Shown here: positions 57,713 to 64,000 of the stretch, in pieces
Layout: the number at the start of each line of letters is the position of its first letter
Position numbering within the stretch: position 1 is the stretch's first letter
Source: Tenrec ecaudatus
Taxonomy: Eukaryota > Chordata > Mammalia > Afrosoricida > Tenrecidae
Reading direction: 5' to 3'
DNA length: 64,000 nt
Assembly: GCF_050624435.1 (NCBI RefSeq)
Contig: NW_027459200.1
Span: forward strand, 1 to 64,000
Notes under the pieces: model-generated
The model's database searches: none
What the model saw: the letters and a program-made list of their open reading frames with translations, nothing else
Told to the model about the DNA's origin: nothing
Program-made: the position numbers and the translations under genes

Positions 57713-57754
57713 ATATAAATATAAATATAAATATATATATAAAGAGAGAGAGAG
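57713..57754 (+). repeat. (ATAAAT)n then (GA)n microsatellite
   Basis: Repeated ATAAAT units followed by TATATATA and GAGAGAGA, within the COX11 3' UTR-derived part. Confidence 0.8.
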
Positions 57755-58221
57755 ACTTAATGGTACGGCTTAATTCATTAGATTGCTTCCAAATTTTGGC
57801 CCTTCATACTTGTATCATTTGAACACTTGATGTTTATTTTTGGCTGTGCACCAGACTCTGAACAGGTTGATTATTAAATCTCTCAAACCAGTGGTGTTAC
57901 CTGCCTTCAGTGTGAATAGTCATTATTGTTAGTCCTTAACATGAAAGAGGTGTGTTACTTGCTCAAAGATTGCATGTTTTCTTCAAATTCTTATTTGTTT
58001 TACTTTTAAGATCTAGGACTGCTTTATATTGATTGTACCATGTAAATAATTAGGTTGCAATTGTGGTACCATGAAATCTCTCTATATATATGATTAACTA
58101 TGATAGTTACAAGTCCTTCAATGTTAAAATATGTGTGGGGTTGTATACATATACTGATATCGAAAGTCTACCTGTAAACAAACTCTAAAGACACATTAAA
58201 TTATTTTAATAGTTAAGAAAA

Positions 58222-58234
58222 AAAACCAGATCAG
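58222..58234. repeat. Right target-site duplication of COX11 retrocopy
   Basis: AAAACCAGATCAG directly after the A-run, matching 56278-56290. Confidence 0.85.
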
Positions 58235-58601
58235 ACCCAACATGTATCAGTAGGGGGGTTAACTGAAAAAGTTTTAACCATTCAAGCCAGGTTTATCATT
58301 TTGATCTACTATAATCATCTCTCCAATGCAATCTGATTAGTAACCAGGTGATTCCCATCCCTCTATTATGGACAGAGGGTAATCACCTGAGGTTTATTGC
58401 CTCGGTAGATCTCATAAATGTATCTTGCCTTTAAACATGTATCTTCCATTCTTTCTAAAGTTTAGAATAGTGTTATCATCTATTTCCTTTGAATCTGGTG
58501 ACCCTAGAAAGGGACAATGCTATTTCTACTTTATCCTTTCTTTATTCTGTGAACACAATGATATCCCATCAAGATAATGAGGGGTTTATTGCTCATTCCT
58601 C
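58235..58601. other. Unassigned AT-rich sequence
   Basis: No recognised feature. Confidence 0.4.
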
Positions 58602-58881
58602 AGATATATTAATGTATTTCCTTAACACTTGGAAACTTGACTTGTATTCACGCTAAAAGCTGCTCAGGTCTCATTCAAAATCACTAAATTTTAATGATAT
58701 ACCATGAAGTGTGACAATTTTATTTTACCTCACTTTCCCTAGATATATTATCATTTATTTTCTTAATATATTGAAAGCTGGTGTGTATTATTGTTAAAAG
58801 CTGTTCTCATCTCATTTAAAATCACTAAAGTAAGCTTTAATTGTATCAGATGAATTGTGATGATTTTATTTGTATAAAGCC
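58602..58881. repeat. Two-unit tandem duplication, ~139-bp period
   Basis: 'agatatatta' starts both units (58602 and 58741). Later shared phrases in the same order are 'cttaacac/cttaatat', 'aaaagctg', 'tctcatt/a-aaaatcactaaa' and 'gtga-attttattt'. The units are considerably diverged. Confidence 0.55.
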
Positions 58882-58921
58882 TTTATTATTTATTGGTTCC
58901 ACATTTTTCTGCTTACTGATA

Positions 58922-59345
58922 ACTATTTAGCTTTTCTTTTATAATTGTGATTTGTGTTTATTGAATTTCTGGGGTCAGGCATGGATAAAAATCCAACTGC
59001 ACTCTCCAAAACGCTCTGTGCCATCAGACACACACTGGGAAGTGGCCCACTGAAAGGGTAGTGGCAGCTCCCAGACTTCTGTGAAGCAGCAGGGGCCCAG
59101 AAATGCCAAACCCCACTGTCCTGCTGGGCAGAGTCCTGGGTGTGGTGTCTGAGAGGAGTGCTTGGGGGCTGTCTGCTCAGGAATGATGTCTCTGTCCACT
59201 TCCATAGGTGAATCCTCATTGATGCTGAGAGACAGCGGCATGGAGTCTGAACCCTGCCATTCCCGGCTTTTGCTCAAGGATCCTCCAGATGCCCACCCCA
59301 GTAAATCCCCTAGTTATACTGCCAATCTCTTACTGAATCTGTTCT
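58922..59345 (-). pseudogene. Unidentified retropseudogene fragment (C-terminus plus 3' UTR)
   Basis: The minus strand has an open frame ending at 58975 that includes the acidic stretch SLSINEDSPMEVDRDIIPEQ. GC content is higher than in the flanks. It is followed by a poly(A) signal AATAAA (58962-58957) and an A-rich end ('aaaagaaaag', about 58940-58931). This has the look of a 5'-truncated processed pseudogene of a nuclear-type protein, but I do not recognise the parent. An in-frame TAA lies upstream of about 59320. Target duplications were not found. Confidence 0.45.
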
Positions 59346-59559
59346 AGACCACGTGGTACACAGGGTGGAAGCTCTTGTCAGTTTTTCCCTGTGATCTGTT
59401 ATCTCAGGCACAGAGAGAAGAATCAACTCTGAAGGTGCTGACCTAAACTGGGAACAAGAAGAGAATGTATAATTAGGAAAATATAAAATATTGGAAATAG
59501 GACTTCATTTTTAAGCCTCATCCTGGAAAGAATACAAAAACACATATAATCAGATTTTC

Positions 59560-60045
59560 AGTGGTTTATTTTTGTTGTTTTGTTGTCTGGTTGCATACTG
59601 TTGCTTTGTTTTCCTCTGTCTTGTTTTCGTGCATGTTAGTGTCTCCACAGGTCTGTCTGAATAGGACAGGCTGGATGAACTATCTGTAGGGAAAAAAACT
59701 GGACCGACAGTTCTGGGGGGACTTTGGGTGGGGGGATAGGGGGGTAAGGAAGTAGTGTTAACAAACACAGGGACAAGGGAACAACATGGGACCCCAAATG
59801 GTAGAGAGGGGGGAATGGCAGGCCTGGTGGGGAATGATCAAGGGTAAGGTTGTGTAGACAAGAGGTATACTCTAGCCCAGGTGGCAACGAGGCATGGTAG
59901 TAGGGCAGGAGGAAAGTCAAGGGAGATGGAGGAAAGAGCTAGGAGTCAAAGGGCATTTATGGAGGTCTAGACAAAGACATGTACATGCAAATATATATAG
60001 GAGGATGGGGAAATAGATCGATGCGTCTATATTTATAGGTAAAGC
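59560..60045 (+). repeat. L1 3' UTR fragment, sense, 3'-incomplete
   Basis: 'gttttcgtgcatgttagtgtc', 'ctgtctgaataggacagg', 'ggtggggaatgatcaagg', 'ggaaagagctaggagtcaaag' and 'ggatggggaaatagatcg' match the first part of the tail also seen at 3930-4390. It breaks off near 60045 instead of continuing to a poly(A). Confidence 0.75.
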
Positions 60046-61039
60046 CCTGTCTATTAAACAACTCTTCCCCCCTCCTTGCTCTGCTGTGTCTCTACACGTG
60101 AAGTCATGACACCTGACTGGTCTGCACTCTTCTGAACGTTCTCTGTCAAACAGAGTCTCTCTTCAGAATCTTGCATTTCTCGCAGAGTTAAAACCTTGTC
60201 TTGTCTGGGGACCAACTTTTCTAGTTGGCAACTTCTTCCCTGAAACACGGTGGCACTTGACTCACTTGACTTACCCTGAGGTTTTCCTTAGCAATCAGGC
60301 ACTGGATGAAGTGATGGTGTTGCTTGTAAGAGCGGTGGGGTTTGTGATGATCTTGGCCAAGGTGGGGAAAGACCTGGCTGATGAACATTAGTAGGGAGTC
60401 AATGCCAACTGCAGACATCCTGCCAGAGGCCTCAGGGCATATGTACATTAATGAAATACAGGGACAAGAGTGAAGGGCAGTCTCTGGTCGAGCTTACCGC
60501 TGCCTGTCCTTAGTATCTGTTGGACATTGCAACAATTCACAGAGCCCAGAAACATGAGGAAATCTACTCAAGGGAGGAGTGGGTGGAAAAAGGCACTGGA
60601 TGGCATCATGGAAGAGGTGGATATTTGTGGGATAACCAATCCCCAACTCCTTGGGACAGATCTAGTATTAATTCTTCTAAAACATTTATTTACCACATAT
60701 GAAAATGACCAAGGACATTGAGAAGGTTGATTAAATGGCGTCAGTGTATAAAAAAGTAATGTGTTTGGAGAGTGTGGGGTAATGAGGACACTGTGGGGTG
60801 AACCTGATGGTTTCAAAGAACTCTATACTGCCCAACCTCTGATGCACAGGATATATGGGAGCCTCAGTCAGGGCAGGAGCAATGAAGGGCTGGAGGGGAA
60901 GAATACTTGGCTCAGAAATGCTGGGCTGTCCTTTGACCATTCACAGACACCTCCTAGAAAACGTGCTCTCTCATTCAAAACTAACACAGAGATGAGTTCA
61001 AAAGAAGAATTGCCCTATGATGGCCTCAGAAGAAACAAA
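60046..61039. other. Unassigned sequence
   Basis: Several overlapping open frames (up to 141 codons into the V relic) show no recognisable domain. Confidence 0.4.
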
Positions 61040-61195
61040 GGAGACTCTATTTATAAGCACAGGGCTTCCTCCTATGCAAATCATTCTTCAGGCAGTAGGT
61101 TAAAATCCCAGCCTTGGGCACTGAAGGCTATCAGTTCTCTTCTGACAGGGCTGTGGGTCCCTTGGGAAAGTACAACTGTAGGCTAAAGATGCTTG
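61040..61195 (+). pseudogene. IGHV relic: promoter, 5' UTR and ATG only, inverted orientation
   Basis: The plus strand shows octamer ATGCAAAT (61074-61081), followed by CATTCTTCAGGCAGTAGG, then GGCTATCAGTTCTCTTC, CCCTTGGGAAAG and GGCTAAAGATG. The functional gene on the minus strand has the same order: octamer, CATTCTTCGGGCACTAGG, AGCTATCAGTTCTCTTC, CTCTTGGGAATG, GTCTAAAGATG. Octamer-to-ATG distance is almost identical (107 versus 103 bases). Similarity ends right after the ATG (61189-61191) with no leader, intron, V exon or RSS behind it. The TTTATAA upstream of the octamer is also shared. Confidence 0.8.
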
Positions 61196-63959
61196 TATTA
61201 CAATTAAATAAAACTATTTAATATGCACCTATAAAATTCTGACACGTGGATTTTTAAATGTTTGTGAGGGGTGGGGACAATTTGCAATCAAAACGCAAGG
61301 CAAACAGTGGACAAGATGTTTGCTCAAGTGAAGCACCTCTCCTTACTCTGCACAAGGTAGCACAATGCTCCAGGCCCTCAAATGTGTCCTCCGAAAACCA
61401 TCACTTGTTTAGTCCTGATTCCCAGCCAGTGTCTGAGGATGTCCAGGGCATTAAGACAAGCCAGGTTTTGAGATACACAGGACAGCTCCGATGCACAACT
61501 ATGGCTTGAGGACACTGTGATGTGATTGCTAGTTCATGCTGGACTGTGCTGACTTTATGGAAATCCCAGCCACCCTTTCCTCTCAAAACCCTTACTGGAC
61601 ACAGATTTGCATCATAGCTGAGAGATCCCTCATCTTTGCCTTGTCCCCTCTGTGTGTATCTGACTCCATTTGTGTCCTTCTGCACTTTAGAAATGGGAGC
61701 CCGTTTCCTCACCTTACAATGCAAAATTTATAATTGAGCAGTTGATACAAACCCTGACATCGTGAAAATCTCCAATGGAAGCTGTAAGATGGAGAGGAAG
61801 CCAGTTCTTAACTCCCCTCCACACTGTCTGCCAGACTGAGTCCTGTGAATCAGAGTCCTGAGCAATCCCTGAAGTCCATACCTCCCTTTAGGGAGGTTTG
61901 TGTACAGATTCTTACACATTCCCTTTTCCGTGTCTCCATTACTGAACTAGATTGAGGCTGTCCATTTGAAGATAAAAAATGTTCTTGGCTTTTCTCTGGT
62001 GACTGTCAATCAGGAATTCACAGTGTGTAGGTAGGATATGGAATAACTATTACTTCAGGCCCTTCATGGAATTGGCTGATGACATCCATGCCATCACTGC
62101 TGGGGAGGGGTCCACAGGTTGGACTGCAGAATCTCAGAAGGGCCCTAGTCTGCCTCAAGTCTCCCAGAGCCACCAGCTGCATTGGACCATGCAAACACAA
62201 AGACATCCTGATCAGGAAAACCATCACACATGGTTTCACTCTCTTGTTCAACACCTTTTCTGTTCACTTTTAATATTGCCACAAGGGCATCTTAGGTCAG
62301 CAAAAATTCCACTGTGACTTATGTATAATCTTAGCTTTCCAGTAAATGGGGAGAACTGGACATCCTATGGGGTGTGTCCTCTCTCCTAGAGTTGAATACC
62401 TTTGCTAGTCTGGTTTTCATCAGCAGAATAACGTGTCATTTTGTGTGTAATTTACTATGAAAGTAGCTGACGGCAGAAATAGTGTCCTGGAGGAAGTAGC
62501 TGGCAACTAAATCTGTGGGAAAATATGATTTATTATTATCACATTTAACTGTAGTGTTAAGTCACACAAGAAACCAATAGAAACAGAGGACACCATATGA
62601 TTCCCCCCCACCCCCCAGAATATAGGCCCTCTCATCTATAATATACAAATACCAAGATGTAGAAGTTAAAGACTCCAAAACAGGAAGTTATGGTCTCATG
62701 TGGTAAACTATAGCAACTGTGGGGGAAACAGATGAGGTAAAAACAGAAGAAGGTCGATCCTGGAAAGAGAGCAGAAATTTCTCCTGGACCCATATTGCCC
62801 CTGAGGGAGAAACGTGGATGTTTGTAAGGCCACACCTCAGACCTAGGTTCACAATGTTTCCCTAAGAATGACAGAACTTCAGTTAATTACCTCTAGCTTT
62901 AGCGGAGCTCCAGACAAAACTTACACTCATCAAACACAAGAGTGCTGGAATCCACCTGAGGGTGCTAAAAAGGTAAGTGCAGAGTTGTTTTCTCCCTTGT
63001 CAGACCAATGCCAAGAGAGAAAGAAAATCAACAGCACATCAGTAGAGGCTGGAAGACCTTGGCGTCCAGAAAGTAGAGAACCTCAACAATGATAGTCCTG
63101 AATTGAACCTCTAATTCCATTCCCTCCTCTGATCTTGGTTTTACCATTTGAAATCATGTGATCATACCTTGAAACTCATGAATTTAGAATAGCAATCAGC
63201 TGTGCCTCCCACGTTGGAGATTTTAAGCTTTAAGTTCAACACAGTAGTTTGGTTCCTTTGAGAACACCATCACAGGAGACTCTATGAAACTGAAGTAACG
63301 CTGGGACGCTGCTGAATGTCAGAAGCCCTTGCCATTTCCCATTTCCTGCTATATGACAACATGCCCAAATTTGAGTGGAGCCTCCTTTGTAGGTGTTTTT
63401 TGTTTTGTTTTTGCTTCATTGTTTTGTGTGCGTGTGTAATTGTCTAGTTACACTCATGTCTATGTCCTAATGTGCTTTGTGGTCTCTCTGGTACTTTTTT
63501 GGCATGTATAGCATTCTATTGTGTGCATGTATCAACGTTTCTATAATTTGAATAAGTGATTGTCATGAAACCTTACAAAGTGATGGAAGAATATACTGTG
63601 AAATTTTCAGTCAATAATGTTGGCACTTAATAGTGACCTTTTCCCAGTCTCCTATTTCCCCTGAGTCTGATTGGAAAGTATTTATCTGAGCGTCATGAGA
63701 ACTCTGATGCAGGGACACCTGACAGAGTCATTTCCTGCCTTAAGGGACAGACTGTTTGTTGCTGTAAGACAGACTATATTCTCCCATTACAATATACTAT
63801 TTAAATTCACAGATACCAGAAGTAGGCACAGAACTAATATTCTTAAATTAGAGAGAGATTCCCTAGGGAAACAGATTTAGCAGAATCCGCAGATCCCCAC
63901 AGGAAACCAGCCTTGAAGCTCCAGCTGCACCTGCTCCTGGGTCTGAGCCCTGTGCTCTG
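61196..63959. other. Unassigned sequence
   Basis: No gene recognised. It includes a C10-like run (62604-62617, 'ccccccccaccccccc'-like) and a GTTTT-rich stretch (63397-63430). No V exon or RSS was found on inspection. Confidence 0.4.
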
Positions 63960-64000
63960 TGGGTCCTGAGCGCCCCCTGGAGACCACTGTCCTCTGTGCA
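63960..64000 (-). other. Probable 3' flank of a further IGHV gene cut by the window edge
   Basis: 'cctgagcgccccctggagac' and 'cactgtcctctgtgca' resemble the flank just beyond the RSS nonamer of the functional gene ('gcgcgccccctgctgccc', 'cagtgtcttccctgca'), in the same orientation. In that gene the nonamer complement starts 7 bases later, which here would fall outside the window. Confidence 0.5.

Larger units (their letters stand above)
56291..58221 (+). pseudogene. COX11: COX11 processed pseudogene (cytochrome c oxidase copper chaperone)
   Basis: COX11 is the inner-membrane protein that delivers copper to the CuB site of cytochrome c oxidase. This intronless copy shows the N-terminal region (56305 on), the membrane segment with flank (TYVTSVAMAMLGASYAAVPL), the RLYCQTTGLGGSAVAGHGSN block and VPVKDRIIKVTF. 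After a nested insertion (56731-57051) it continues with FNADVHASLQWNFRPQQTEI, the copper-binding CFCFEEQRLNPQEEVDMP and FFYIDPEFAEDPRM. Near 57385 a one-base insertion shifts the frame, so the C-terminus after LITLSYTF is lost. About 0.8 kb of 3' UTR-like sequence follows, with a poly(A) signal ATTAAA (58195-58200) and an A-run ending at 58221. Duplications of 13 bp flank it, so it arrived by L1-mediated retroposition. Removing the nested insert plus one duplication (334 bp) restores the reading frame across that site, so the insertion came while the frame was otherwise largely open. Confidence 0.93.

Noticed and set aside
60761..61186. 141-codon open frame as a gene
   Set aside because: No recognisable domain. 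Its end overlaps the V-gene promoter relic, whose similarity is at the DNA level in non-coding sequence.
62013..62060. CACAGTG heptamer on the plus strand as a possible RSS
   Set aside because: No nonamer at 12 or 23 bases and no V-like coding sequence in front of it.

Overview
This is mammalian, repeat-dense, AT-rich nuclear DNA from an afrotherian. The species call, most likely a tenrec (Echinops-like), is inference. It rests on three interspersed families read directly in the sequence: AfroSINE-type tRNA-derived SINEs on both strands, RTE/BovB-type LINEs ending in a (CAACAA)n-like tail, and an intact-length SPIN hAT transposon. SPIN was horizontally acquired by few mammals, and tenrec is the afrotherian known to carry it. 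No bacterial-style features are present: no operon, CRISPR, IS or origin.

The window lies in the immunoglobulin heavy-chain variable locus. It has one apparently functional IGHV gene on the minus strand (53275-52832), with octamer promoter, split leader, clan II V exon and a perfect 23-spacer recombination signal. A second V-gene relic, only promoter, 5'UTR and ATG, lies about 8 kb away in the opposite orientation (61040-61195). The right edge (63960-64000) looks like the 3' flank of another minus-strand V gene just outside the window. The rest is a V-gene desert built from transposons.

Layout. 1-8260: old L1 pieces broken by SINEs, including an L1 > AfroSINE > solo LTR nest with target duplications, plus an L1 3' end (3431-5456). 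8270-15470: three RTE copies with endonuclease and RT remnants, one carrying a hAT element. 15.5-25.6 kb: an L1 ORF1 relic, SINEs and copies of a roughly 520-bp LTR-like family. 25.6-29.1 kb: RTE, a 33-bp tandem array and L1. 29-37 kb: mostly unassigned, with one possible exon. 37480-39585: a 5'-complete, 3'-truncated L1 with 15-bp target duplications. 41-44.3 kb: two hAT elements (one SPIN), a dimeric L1-tail insertion with extra 3' sequence, and an RTE. 47.5-51.6 kb: L1 fragments in both orientations. 52.8-53.4 kb: IGHV. 56.28-58.23 kb: a COX11 processed pseudogene with target duplications, itself split by a second dimeric L1-tail insertion. 58.9-59.3 kb: an unidentified retropseudogene. The last 4 kb holds the V-gene relics.

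The only likely functional gene is the IGHV segment. It would act after V(D)J joining at its RSS, with B-cell transcription driven by the octamer. Other coding-like sequence is transposon or retrocopy. All repeat names come from recognising consensus-like stretches by eye; boundaries without stated target duplications are approximate by 10-50 bp.
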